The notes under the pieces were generated by a model. The model was given only the letters and a program-made list of their open reading frames with translations, did not search any database and had not been told where the DNA came from. A program made the position numbers and the translations under genes. 54,710 nucleotides of DNA, taken from Seminavis robusta (lineage: Eukaryota; Bacillariophyta; Bacillariophyceae; Naviculales; Naviculaceae). The DNA is taken from NCBI GenBank assembly GCA_903772945.1, contig CAICTM010000653.1, positions 1 through 54,710 on the forward strand. The letters are read 5' to 3'. This document shows, in pieces, positions 9,564 to 19,178 of this stretch (positions are counted from its first letter, which is position 1; each line of letters starts with the position of its first letter).

Positions 9564-10658
9564 ATGAGTGAACCTGAAGAAAACTACGCCACCGATGACG
9601 AAATCGGCACTTTGAAACAGCCTCCTCCAGCACCTACTAAACCAAGCCATGCTACCACTCCTGCTGCTACTGCTGCACCAGTCCCGGCCCCCGTTACAGC
9701 ACCTGAAACTCCTGCTTGCAAAAAATCTAACATCTTCGTTTTCGAAATGAAAAGAGGAAAGCATTTCAAATTTGAAGGAGAAGAACAGGCCAATGCCTTC
9801 CAGAAGCAGTATGCCATTGTCATCAAAAAGCGTCATGCTTACGTCAGCCTCGCAAGCGCAGAGAAGAAATTCAAAGCTCTCACTGAAGGAACCACTAACA
9901 CAACTACTGCTGCTCAGGCCCCCGCCCGCAATCGTGCAAACACTGCTGTCGACAATGTCGACAACGATGCTGTTAGGCGCCTTTTCGACGACATCAGATC
10001 TAATCAGGATGCTGAGCGCCTTGAGGTTCATTGGCTCACTACTGATACTGCCGAGTTGGTCCTACTCCTTCTCAAGCCTGTTGACCGCTTCCAAGGTGAC
10101 CCCTGGTACTTCAAGTGTATCAACTACATCAACATATTCAAGAGATGGTTCCAGATCTACAAATGTCCCGATAAAACTATTGAAAAAGCTTTCAACAATT
10201 TGGGCACTTCTCCCCGTTCTTGCGACACCGATCCAGAAAGGAAGCAAATTTTGGCTGAGGAGTACAAGGATAAGCGTGGCATGACTCGTCAAAATGAAAT
10301 CCACCTCTACCACACTTTCGTTCCCATTCCAACCGACACTCTCAACTCTACCGATGAAGAGACTGACTGGATCAAAAATCTCGCCGAAAAGGTCGGTAAT
10401 ACCATGCTCGAAATTATGAAGAAACCTGATTTCCGCTCTTTGCTTTCTCGCCTCGACAAGGATCGTTCGAGCAAGCTCAGCGATACTATCTTCAACGAGA
10501 AGAAGGGCACCAACCTACCCAAATACCTCCGCGAGGCTGCGGTATGCGTCAAACCCATCAATGGCAATCTCCAGGATCTCGTTCCCGCCAATATTCAGCT
10601 CGACATGATGCATGACCTTCTTACCAGCTCCACGACCACTGCTAAATATCAGGGCTAA
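9564..10658 (+). CDS. P2: unknown protein paired with P1
   Basis: A single-exon ORF of 364 residues from ATG 9564, immediately downstream of the iteron array. It begins with an acidic segment and a Pro/Ala/Thr-rich linker (about 18-50). Next is a compact basic block with regularly spaced aromatics (about 55-107, including FVFEMKRGKHFKFEGEE), a second Ala/Thr linker, then a mainly helical domain (about 140-350) with a Trp/Tyr-rich core (DPWYFKCINYINIFKRWF). There is no signal peptide or membrane segment, and I recognise no enzyme motif. The flexible linker between two domains would suit a nucleic-acid-binding or structural protein, but this is conjecture. Divergence from P1 with shared repeats suggests they work together. 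Confidence 0.7.
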   Translation: MSEPEENYATDDEIGTLKQPPPAPTKPSHATTPAATAAPVPAPVTAPETPACKKSNIFVFEMKRGKHFKFEGEEQANAFQKQYAIVIKKRHAYVSLASAEKKFKALTEGTTNTTTAAQAPARNRANTAVDNVDNDAVRRLFDDIRSNQDAERLEVHWLTTDTAELVLLLLKPVDRFQGDPWYFKCINYINIFKRWFQIYKCPDKTIEKAFNNLGTSPRSCDTDPERKQILAEEYKDKRGMTRQNEIHLYHTFVPIPTDTLNSTDEETDWIKNLAEKVGNTMLEIMKKPDFRSLLSRLDKDRSSKLSDTIFNEKKGTNLPKYLREAAVCVKPINGNLQDLVPANIQLDMMHDLLTSSTTTAKYQG

Positions 10659-11216
10659 GCCGCAGGAAAATCACGGAGTGACACATATGCATTGCAGCGC
10701 AGCAGCTAAAATCATAGAACTTGTCGTTAAACCATTCATTTCATACCCGGCCGACCCAGTGTAAAGACCCCTCCGGGGGTTAACTACGGCCGTCCGTCTA
10801 GTGTTAACCTCGGCCTCCCGGGCGCTATCTTGCCCTTGTAACAACATGCAGGTATCTATCCTCTCGTCATGGTCGTCAACTGGTGTTTTGGGTGATTTTT
10901 TTAGCTGTTTTTTTGAGGTGGGAATCAATCTGTGACTGAAAGTGGGAGCAGGCACGAGCGCCTGGCGCCGTCATGACAGAATCTTCAATCAGCAATCCCT
11001 GGCGGCAAGCAAACTTAGTGAAACACAACTGGATACAGTAGCCCTCCCTTATGCGGTGCAGATTGCTTAATTAAAAACAATTGCATCCTGTGCAATGCTG
11101 CATGCTGCCTGATAGACAAACAAAAAACTGTACATGTATGTATCGATAACCAAAATGACTACCTCTCTCTGCCGCCGGTACCGTAACTCCATACTTCATA
11201 GCACGGCACAGTAGTA
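10659..11216. other. gene-less spacer downstream of P2
   Basis: No coding signal. It contains a palindrome-like GC-rich stretch around 10,765-10,835 (CCCCTCCGGGGG and two GTTAAC sites) that stands out from its surroundings and may mark the right end of the accessory block. The 3' untranslated region of the hydroxylase gene must lie in the right part. Confidence 0.3.
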
Positions 11217-12002
11217 TTACTGAGGTGAAACCTTTGTGGATGGCGACGTGCCCAGCACCACGTCCAACGAAGCATTCGAAATTCCAAACCCACTCGTCCC
11301 CTCCTTGTGGTGGCGTCCATGATGCATGCGGAGGTTCTGAAGCCACGGCAAAAACTGCGTCGCCACGAAAGTGCTGTAGGCACTACCATCCTCGTAGCTC
11401 GTTGCTTTCAAATGCAAGTTGTGAATAGAGTAATGCGTCAAATCGTAAAACAGATATCCCGTCATGAAGCCTCCCATGAAACAGTTTGCCGCCGCCCGGC
11501 CCAACAGCATGTTAGGCGGAATGGACAGGATGCACGCAATGGCCGCCGCAGGCAGGGGAGGGAAGACCAACCGGAGCTTGTCGGTGGGACAGACGTGATG
11601 GTTGCCGTGCAACAAAAAGTGGATGATATTGGCCCAGTAGGTTTCCGTGTGGGCGTGAAAGACAAACCGGTGCAAGGTGTATTCCAAACCGGGCCAAAAC
11701 AAGAAGCCCGACGCGAACAAGACAGTCGTGTCGAGGGAACTAAAGCCAGGAGACACCGTCAGGTAACAGATGATGGGAATCCAAACCAACGGAGCGGTCC
11801 ACCAAGGACACTTTGTGAGGGCATTCACAACTTTGGATTCGAAAAAGGTGACGGGGGTGCTGACGCGGTACTCGTGGACCCATGCTTGATAGTCCTTGCC
11901 GAGTCTTCCAACGTCCTGTAGGATGGGTTCATTGTTCCGGATTTTTTGCTCCAGAGCCTTTCTCTTGCTTGTAGCGGTGCTTGTAGCAGTTGAAGATGTC
12001 AT
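11217..12002 (-). CDS. fatty acid 2-hydroxylase (sphingolipid type)
   Basis: 261 residues, single exon. It is a di-iron membrane hydroxylase of the FA2H/Scs7 family, which adds a 2-hydroxyl group to the N-acyl chain of sphingolipids at the ER. The histidine motifs are in the expected order: HRFVFHAH (111-118), HFLLHGNHH (128-136), HYSIH (190-194) and MHHGRHH (226-232). Hydrophobic segments lie at about 70-105 and 145-185. The protein lacks the N-terminal cytochrome b5 domain of yeast and animal enzymes, as plant FAH proteins do, so it must use a separate b5 electron donor. The ATG at 12002 is the first in frame. It stands alone between the accessory block and a long non-coding stretch. Confidence 0.92.
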   Translation of the reverse strand: MTSSTATSTATSKRKALEQKIRNNEPILQDVGRLGKDYQAWVHEYRVSTPVTFFESKVVNALTKCPWWTAPLVWIPIICYLTVSPGFSSLDTTVLFASGFLFWPGLEYTLHRFVFHAHTETYWANIIHFLLHGNHHVCPTDKLRLVFPPLPAAAIACILSIPPNMLLGRAAANCFMGGFMTGYLFYDLTHYSIHNLHLKATSYEDGSAYSTFVATQFLPWLQNLRMHHGRHHKEGTSGFGISNASLDVVLGTSPSTKVSPQ

Positions 12003-12563
12003 GTTCTATTGTTCTTTTTGTTTTGCTTTCGTTTTGTTAATCGAATGAATTAATCAATCAGACGATGAGGATGAAGGGATGTTATGCGGTTGCACCTTGT
12101 TGTTGCAGTATTATAACCCCGGAAGTTGTGGTGCGTTTCTGCTTTTTGCTTTTGGAGTTTGTGGTGTTTCACAAAAATTTCCTGTTTGTTGCAGTGATGG
12201 CTATGGTGGCTTTGATAAGTCGTAAGACTCAACAACAGAATATTGGATGCAGTGGCTTGACCGGACTGGCTTTATAGTCTTCACCCTGCGCGGCCCCGAA
12301 CGATTTTGGGGCGTTCGTTAAGCCTTTGTTTGACGATCTGGTTGTACATTTAGATGGTGCCTTGACAGATTTATACAAATTTGTTGCGAACGCGAATAGA
12401 CATAATTCTTTGATGCGCCGGGCTGTTAAACATAATTTTTGGAGCAAACGGCCCTGCAAACTCCGAAGTTGGTCCTGCATGCCGTCAGTGGCAATTGATA
12501 CACCCACAGTGACACCTACCGTTACCGGTACCGCATCTACAGTATCATCATTTATTTACCACC
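12003..12563. other. upstream region of the hydroxylase; no clear gene
   Basis: A minus-strand ORF at 12229-12507 (92 codons, Lys/Ser-rich C-terminal half) is open from an ATG but has no recognisable domain. I do not count it as a gene. Otherwise there are AT-rich promoter-like stretches only. Confidence 0.3.
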
Positions 12564-12594
12564 TCTAGCTAGCTAGCTAGCTAGTAGCTAGCTA
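12564..12594. repeat. (CTAG)n-type microsatellite
   Basis: A run of CTAGCTAGCTAG repeats. The same tetranucleotide recurs as short runs through the intergenic DNA of this window (for example 35,435-35,470). GATC runs occur at 13,059-13,075 and 14,341-14,357. Confidence 0.8.
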
Positions 12595-13500
12595 TTAGTT
12601 GCGGCGCGCTACCGAGCAATGCTATTAGTAATCCAACAGTGAGCTTTTGCTGGGACCGAACGTAGTCACAAGTCATTCATTTTGCAGACGCGTACAAACC
12701 AGAGCCAACAAACTTTATTAAGATACCATACCACCACCACCACCACTCATGCATGGTAGCTACTAGGGGTTCCAGAACGGCAATGGGTCCACCTGTCGCC
12801 TCTCGCACCAGCCAATCACAAACGTTCGTGGTTGACGACCTTGGGCACCAGAGCTGGCACCAGTCTGCTCCATCATGCAGGGGGTACCAGGTACCAGTAC
12901 AGGCTGAATCTAAACTATCGCGACAAACGCAAGCCCGCTCCCGGTAAGACATTCGAATGCCAACCGGAACCTCTTGGAACGTTCCTCGAAAAAGACTTAG
13001 AGGACTCTTATTAGCCTCAACCCTAAACTCAAATGACATCACTCCGGAGCTCCGATCGATCGATCGATCCAAGCCACTCGTACACCTCTTCTTTTTCATT
13101 ATTTCGATACCTCTATCTTTACTCTCTATTGACTCTATCAAGATGATACTATAGCGGCTACTCCTCTTAACAAAGGCTACTACTCACCACCATGACAGGC
13201 TCCTCTTGTTTGGCTAGGCTCGAAAGCGACAGCAGCAGCCGTTCTGTCGTTCCGTTCGATCGATTTGGTTGACGACGATCGAATTCCGATGACTTCTTTC
13301 CAACAATTCTCCTTTGATACTTTGGGGTGGGTGCTCCAGTCTTCATCCAAAGCCACCCACTCCTCTACCATACTCTAGAGTGAAGATTGAGTCCTGAGAG
13401 TGAGGACAGGAGCACCTTTCCCATGGAAAAATGCATGGCAGAATAACAACAAAATGCAATCCAAGCCTGTTTTTTTAGAGAGGGTCCATGACAAACCTTG
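12595..13500. other. gene-less stretch
   Basis: Short ORFs on both strands have low-complexity translations (poly-Trp from CCA repeats, for example) and no shared frame. I see no gene. Confidence 0.4.
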
Positions 13501-13577
13501 GAGATAGCTAATGCTTTTGAAGAGGAGTGTCTGTGAGTGTGTTGGGGAGCTACTCCTCTGAAAGCATTAGCTATCTC
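13501..13577. repeat. long imperfect hairpin
   Basis: The left arm 13501-13528 and right arm 13552-13577 are inverted copies. Apart from two extra bases in the left arm near the middle, they pair through GAGATAGCTAATGCTTTT and AGAGGAGT. The loop is about 23 bases. A transcript would fold into a near-perfect stem of some 26 pairs, like a small-RNA precursor or a tiny inverted-repeat element. No expression evidence is available from sequence. Confidence 0.75.
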
Positions 13578-14218
13578 AATGTATTGGTAAAGCTAATAGC
13601 CATTTGGTCAACACTGTTGCCATGGTGATAAAATTCATTTTATTAGCTTCAATCTTTTCTTTATTCCAACTAGTCATTTCAATGCAGGATTCGCGAAATG
13701 ACCACTTCCGGGTTCCCATTTCCGAAAACCGAAAATAACTGTCAAAAATGCTCCCATTTTGACACCTGTCAGCGGTAATAAAGTCATCCTGTACACATCG
13801 GATGTCCCAATCTAATGCACCACAAAGCGGAACGACTCGTGTCAATGTAAAACGGCTGAGCCATTCTTGGATGTTGGGATCAGATTCTTAAAAGTAAGTT
13901 AACGTTTTCGACAATTTGAATTCGTGACTTAAAATTACGTCTCCATGAGACGACGTTCCTTTAGGTTAACCCCCTCAGTTGCACTCTGAAATCGATTGGC
14001 TCGCGTTTACTGTGTACATTAGTGTACCCGCACTTCAGTTGCAGAATCAACGGTCATGTGTATCGTTAAATAAAAAGTTCCCTTTCGAAAGATTTAGATT
14101 GATTCGTGGAAAAAAGAACTTTCTAAGGTTAAGGTTAAACTAATCCAATCGCATGCGCACCTCTCCACTACTAGCTAGTACGTACTACGTACCGTACAAG
14201 TCCAGCCAAGTCCATTGT
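13578..14218. other. gene-less stretch
   Basis: AT-rich non-coding DNA. I see no ORF with coding character and no RNA gene. Confidence 0.4.
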
Positions 14219-14475
14219 TGAAGGTGCAGCACTGACTTCTCTCCCTCATTGAATTGCTATGGCAAACAGGAGAGAAATCCAAGCTTGGCCGACAAGAGTA
14301 CCACGTATACCGGTAGGAGGAGTTCTTTATCCAATCGGCGGATCGATCGATCGATCGCAATGAGGTAAGCTTACGGTATGATCAAGCGTGTTAATTGAAT
14401 GTACAGCGCTGACTTCTCTCCCTCATTGGATTTCTATGGTATTCAGGAGAGAATTCCAAGCTCGGCCGTCAACAG
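14219..14475. repeat. diverged direct repeats, about 78 bp
   Basis: Copy A (14219-14296) and copy B (14396-14475) align without gaps at roughly 85 percent identity. They share the core CTGACTTCTCTCCCTCATTG and CAGGAGAGAA. A partial third copy (TCCCTCATTGAATCCTATGG) is at 14573-14592. No coding potential. Confidence 0.75.
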
Positions 14476-15154
14476 GGAGTTGTTTTAATTATTCGAATCG
14501 AATTGATTGGTCGCACCTCTGTTATCCAAGCCTCACTCAAGCCGGTCGTCTCCGGTGTAGATTGGAAAACTATCCCTCATTGAATCCTATGGACCATGGG
14601 ATGGCAGTCAGTTCTCCGCCCATGACGGCCAAGTTGGAGAAAATCGAAAACAATGGTAAGTCTCAGGTCGTCTGCAGTTCAGCACAGAGAACAAAACTCA
14701 TATCTATTTGTTGTTTTCTCTGCTGCACTGCCGATGGCCAAGGAAATCCCATTGTCGAACGAACGAACGATCCCTCTGGATAATAACAAGAGAGGAGGCT
14801 ACCGGTCCTACGGAGGAGGCTCGGTTAACTCCAGCCCTATCAACAGCATGAACGCACAGAGAAGATCGTCGTCGATTCATTGAATGGCTACAAGAGGAGG
14901 CTACACGACAATACTCGTACGCACAGAGGAGAGTGGATCCTACTGCTGGATTCATCCCTCCAGTGTTATTTCCTAGTGTTTTGGTGGTGATTCATGTGTC
15001 GGTACCCACTTTCCTGTATGCACAAGTCCTCGGGCGAACGACTTGCTTCTTTCGTATGATAAAGATAGATAAATAACTCGTAAGATAATAGATCATCGAT
15101 TACCGACCAATAGACCACTCCTTTCATTAGATAGTAGACACCTTATAGATCAAT
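14476..15154. other. gene-less stretch
   Basis: A plus-strand frame at 14653-14883 is open but compositionally random and unsupported. Nothing else stands out before the satellite. Confidence 0.35.
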
Positions 15155-15672
15155 AGGATTGACAAACAATATTCGGTTGTGTATATATTCGTCATAAGGA
15201 TCCAATGCGAGGTACCTGTACCGGAGTGTAGCGAGCAAAGCCGAACCTGAGTGTGTTCGGTACTGTTGCCACTGTCGTCGATGTAACTATACGGCAGCCC
15301 GCTACAATGGCTGGATTGACAATCTTGTGTTGTGCATGTATTCGTCATAAGGATCCATTACGAGGTACTTGTACCGGAGTGTAGCGAGCAAACCGAACCT
15401 GAGTGTGTTCGGTACTGTTGCCACTGTCGCCGATTAACTATACGGCAGCCGGCTACAATGGCTGGATTGACAATCTTCGGTTGTGCATGTATTCGTCATA
15501 AGGATCCATTACGAGGTACTTGTACCGGAGTGTAGCGAGCAAAACCGAACCTGATTGTGTTCGGTACTGTTGCCACTGTCGCCGATGTAACTATACGGCA
15601 GCCGGCTACAATGGCTGGATTGACAATATTCGGTTGTGCATGTATTCGTCATAAGGATCCAACGCGAGGTAA
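15155..15672. repeat. tandem satellite, about 152-bp unit
   Basis: Three full copies and a partial fourth. The landmark CATAAGGATCC recurs at 15193, 15346, 15497 and 15650 (spacings 153, 151, 153). Units are more than 90 percent alike. Each holds an internal hairpin ACCGAAC-CTGAGTGT-GTTCGGT. No ORF is conserved through the units. Confidence 0.9.
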
Positions 15673-15875
15673 CTGAGTGAGGGAGCTGGAACTAAGGAAT
15701 CAAAAGACGAACGCTGAAAAAAACGGAATTCCGGTGAAGCCAAAAATTAGGGATAGAGATAGGTGTAAGCCAACAAAACTGGAAATTGAAGGTTTAACAA
15801 GTTTAGGGGTAGGAATAAAATCATGATTATTCAAGGTTAGTGCACTCATCACAATAAGCCAGCATAAGCTACAAA
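15673..15875. other. gene-less stretch
   Basis: AT-rich sequence between satellite and hairpin repeats. No feature seen. Confidence 0.35.
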
Positions 15876-16055
15876 GGTTACAATTACATTAGGGAATGAC
15901 AGCTGTAAAATTATGGTTATCGGGCGGCAACACACACGACGAAGTCGGGTGTTGTCGCCAGGGCTAGCCTAAATAAAAAAGAAGGTTACAATGAGGGAAT
16001 GATACCGGGCGGCAACACACGACGAAGTCGGGTGTTGTCGCCAGGGCTAGCCGGA
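15876..16055. repeat. duplicated strong hairpin
   Basis: Two direct copies of a segment carrying a stem-loop. The second (16008-16042) is a 16-base stem, GGCGGCAACACACGAC against GTCGGGTGTTGTCGCC with loop GAA, with one mismatch and one G-T pair. The first (15923-15959) has two extra bases in its left arm. Both are followed by AGGGCTAGCC and preceded by GGTTACAAT...GGGAATGA. Conservation of the stem in both copies suggests an RNA structure or a small mobile element. Confidence 0.8.
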
Positions 16056-16640
16056 AAGAAGAGTGCAATCTCAAACATGCCATCCTTCTTCTATCTGTCT
16101 TTCTGCCGAGGTATCGCAGCTCCTGCTGATTTAGTTGTGAGGGCGACATGATGACTCATGGGTAAGCTATTGGTACCAAGGAGCTGGTGGCTGGCTGTAT
16201 GAATCCTTGAACAAGGTAATCCAAAGCGAGCAGCACAGCACAATGCCAGTGGAAGAGCGGGATATGGTACAAAAAGTCACACATTCATCAACCATCATGA
16301 TTTCTACACTCACACCATGTGTTAAAGCATTGTGGGTTATCATTGAAAGAGGATAGGCAAAAATCTATAGTAGCTGTTGCTGTTGGGTGTTGGATACCCA
16401 AGCAACTATAGTATACGATGTGGTGGACGCCCACTCATTGTGCCCCTAACTAAAGGTAATGGGGCTTGGTGCATTTTGCCCCCATCTTGTTTGTCGTGCT
16501 CTACCGTATAGATAGATTATCCGGTCTTCGATTAGGAGATCAGAAGCGACCACGAGTCAACGCGACGCAACCTCGTCCATCACAGAGGAGAATCCCTCCA
16601 GCGGACCTCTCTGCGCTCCATGGTATGGTTTGATGCAGTG
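16056..16640. other. gene-less stretch with 3' region of the next gene
   Basis: No coding signal. The right part must include the 3' untranslated region of the minus-strand gene ending at 16641. Confidence 0.35.
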
Positions 16641-17897
16641 CTAGTTTCCATTCCCCTTGGGCATTTGCTCGAGTCCAGCTTTGTACCGCCAACAGGGTTG
16701 CCTCGTCGAGACCCGGAGTAACGGGAAATCAGTATCGGACACCACCATAACATCGGCATCGCCAAGTTTCATGCCAGCTGGCCGCGCCCCCTCTTCGAGA
16801 CATGTCTTCCATTCATCGAGTCGTCCACCTTCTTCCATGACTGCAGACACTTGATTGGCCGGTTGTGTACTACAAACTTGCTTCATTTCGTCCAACTTTC
16901 CTTCTCGGAGTGCATCGTAAAATGTTTTTTGTTGTGCCAAGACACCATCGACATCGTCCTGAGATGGATCAGTTTCGTCTAGTAAAATGTCGGTAGGTCG
17001 TAAATGTTGTCCGAGTATCTGCAGCCATTCCGGGACTTCTCCCTTTCCAGAGCCAAATGAACGACCAATGGCACTGATCCCAAACCATCGAAATTCGGAA
17101 GAGCCATCTTCGGAAGAAGCAGCAACAGCAAGACTATCAAAGTACTCTTTCCAGTCATTTGTATTTCCGGCATCCGCCAAAAAGCCATTTCGCTGATTGC
17201 TGTCCAAACCCCAGTCGTCACTGCTGGAACCATCAGTTGGGATGACCACGACATAGGTACTCGCCTGGACCAACCGTCTTTGCAGTACCTGTAGAGGCAA
17301 CAATGCTGATTTCAATTGCTCTGCAGTTCCTGATAATGCCAGTAGCCGCACCGCCCGTGCCGATTTATTCATCAACTGTGCCAGTGGTTGTGCCGTTTGA
17401 AAGGGTGCATCGGCCAATGGATTCGATGGCAACCGTAGTGTCAATCCCAAGGCATTGAGTTCCTTTTCCATTCTGGTCAACTGCTTGGATCGCCGTTGAC
17501 ATTCTCGTACAAAGAGACCCGTACTGCCGACTCCAGCTACCATGGCCACGGCAATGACGGGGAGCGACAACATGTCACTGGAGTTATTATTGAGTTCTTG
17601 GGCCAACCAGGGAGATGCAAAAAAGGTCAATGCCAACAAGCCAAAAAGATTGATGCGGAGGGGTTCACTCTGGTTGAGAGAATTGTACTTGGTCAATGCA
17701 TCGCCGCGAACACTTCGCAACGAAAAGAGGTCAAAAGTTGGCTTGGAGACATCGAATTGGGACATGTGAAGAAGAACAGATGATTTTCTTCTCTCATTAT
17801 GGCTCACAGTAGCGCTCGGCTGAAACAGCCGTGGCACAAAGGCTGTTGTCGACCCGCCAACCAGGCCGATAAGAAGCAGTAGCTTGACTCTGATCAT
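16641..17897 (-). CDS. plastid-targeted membrane protein, possibly LPA1/REP27-like
   Basis: 418 residues, single exon. The start is a signal peptide with STTA/FVPR cleavage (about 1-20), the diatom plastid signature. Two membrane segments follow (LRINLFGLLALTFFASPWLA and LPVIAVAMVAGVGSTGLF, about 80-125), then a basic helix, a Rossmann-like middle, and a C-terminal domain. That last domain starts FYDALREGKLDEMKQVC, like a SnoaL/NTF2-type fold. Two membrane helices followed by such a soluble part resemble the C-terminal half of LPA1/REP27, a thylakoid protein for D1 insertion and PSII repair. This assignment is tentative, because the TPR region of LPA1 is absent. It is divergent from the oxidoreductase at 18249, with a CRE-type palindrome between them. 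Confidence 0.6.
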   Translation of the reverse strand: MIRVKLLLLIGLVGGSTTAFVPRLFQPSATVSHNERRKSSVLLHMSQFDVSKPTFDLFSLRSVRGDALTKYNSLNQSEPLRINLFGLLALTFFASPWLAQELNNNSSDMLSLPVIAVAMVAGVGSTGLFVRECQRRSKQLTRMEKELNALGLTLRLPSNPLADAPFQTAQPLAQLMNKSARAVRLLALSGTAEQLKSALLPLQVLQRRLVQASTYVVVIPTDGSSSDDWGLDSNQRNGFLADAGNTNDWKEYFDSLAVAASSEDGSSEFRWFGISAIGRSFGSGKGEVPEWLQILGQHLRPTDILLDETDPSQDDVDGVLAQQKTFYDALREGKLDEMKQVCSTQPANQVSAVMEEGGRLDEWKTCLEEGARPAGMKLGDADVMVVSDTDFPLLRVSTRQPCWRYKAGLEQMPKGNGN

Positions 17898-18041
17898 GTT
17901 GCTTGTTTTATTCTTGATTCTGCTGCCATGTACTGTATGTGCTAGCTCGACTTTGCCAACAGCTAGCTGGCAGCACAGTCTCTCCCTGCCTCATGAGTCA
18001 ATGGTTTTCTTATCTTTTGTGCCGGTATCTTTGTGAGAAAC

Positions 18042-18049
18042 TGACGTCA
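18042..18049. promoter_or_regulatory. CRE palindrome TGACGTCA in divergent promoter
   Basis: It sits 145 bp upstream of the ATG at 17897 and 200 bp upstream of the ATG at 18249. In Phaeodactylum, TGACGT-type CO2/cAMP-responsive elements bound by bZIP factors control pyrenoidal carbonic anhydrase. That role here is inferred. Confidence 0.5.
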
Positions 18050-18248
18050 TCGTTTCAGAAAGATCGCGAAGCCAATTTCAACCACGGCCCTTGGTTTTTG
18101 GCTTGCTTCATGCCAATCGATGTCAGGAGACCATCAGCAGTTCATCAGCGAGAGGTTTAGAAAACGCTGATCTCATTGTGTTGCCCAACAGCTCTTATCT
18201 ATCTACACAGTATCTCTCTAGCAAGCTTTGTACCGGTTATCTTCCACC

Positions 18249-19178
18249 ATGATTTCTTCTGGTAGAATCTTGCTGCTCTTGGCGGCCGCCATTTCTTCGG
18301 CATCGGCTTTTGTTGCGCCTGTGCCCAAACCATCCGTCCTGACCACCACCACCAACACACAACAACTGCCAATAGCTGCAAATAATAATGAAGCCAATAT
18401 CCGCCGTGGAACCGTCTTGTTCATGGGCTGGGGTCCTGATCCCATCTGGTCTCCCGCGACTGTAACATCCAACGAAAAGGCTTGCCAATCCGGCAGTTGT
18501 GTCAGTATCACCCTTTCTGTCAACCCCGAGACAGCGGCCGAATACGCCATTCCCGGGCAATACGTCCAAATGCGATTGGACGGAGACACCAAACCACTCT
18601 TTTTGGCCATTGCCAGTGGCCCCGATAAGGAGAATGCCTCGTTTGAATTCTTGATCAAAAAGACAGAGGGAAATGAATGGATTACATCGGCAGCGTCCGG
18701 CACCACGGTCGAAATGTCCCAAGTCTTGGGTGGTGGATTCCCCATGGACGAAAACCTCGAGGGATTCAAGTACGATTTTCCCACACAAAACGTCTTGCTC
18801 TTTGCGGCCGGGAGTGGCATTGCCCCCATCAAGGCCGCCATGGAAAGTGGACAGCTCAATGTAGCCGGTAGTGGTGGCGGTGGTGGACGCACGGCTCGAT
18901 TGTATTACGGAGTGCAAAATCCCGATGAACTTTGCTTTGTCGAATCCTTTGGACAATGGGAACAGATGGGATATCAGATTGTCCCCGTCTTGAGTCAGCC
19001 GCCTGCCGATTGGGAAGGCCGAACGGGTTATGTGCAGGCGGCCTTGGAGGAGGATGGTGTCCCCATTCCACGAAATTCCGGGGCACTCATGTGCGGGATG
19101 AAAGGAATGGCAGAGGCTGTCAAGGACATCTTGGTAAAGGCAGGAGTCTTTGAAGGACGAGTTCTGACCAACTTTTAA
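18249..19178 (+). CDS. plastid FAD/NAD(P)-binding oxidoreductase (pKIWI502-like)
   Basis: 309 residues from ATG 18249, the first in frame. The signal peptide ends at SASA/FVAP (about 20/21), so it is routed to the plastid. The mature protein has a ferredoxin-NADP reductase fold: an FAD-binding barrel with PGQYVQMRL (about 105-113), then an NAD(P)-binding domain beginning LLFAAGSGIAPIKAAME (about 185-202) and ending with a MCGMKGM motif near the C-terminus. It matches the plant chloroplast family known as fruit protein pKIWI502, whose electron partner is unclear. A glycine run (GSGGGGG) in the middle is a local expansion. It likely shares its promoter with the plastid membrane protein upstream. 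Confidence 0.85.
   Translation: MISSGRILLLLAAAISSASAFVAPVPKPSVLTTTTNTQQLPIAANNNEANIRRGTVLFMGWGPDPIWSPATVTSNEKACQSGSCVSITLSVNPETAAEYAIPGQYVQMRLDGDTKPLFLAIASGPDKENASFEFLIKKTEGNEWITSAASGTTVEMSQVLGGGFPMDENLEGFKYDFPTQNVLLFAAGSGIAPIKAAMESGQLNVAGSGGGGGRTARLYYGVQNPDELCFVESFGQWEQMGYQIVPVLSQPPADWEGRTGYVQAALEEDGVPIPRNSGALMCGMKGMAEAVKDILVKAGVFEGRVLTNF

Noticed and set aside
11307..11921. 204-codon plus-strand frame opposite the hydroxylase
   Set aside because: It is a shadow of a gene with complete histidine motifs on the other strand.
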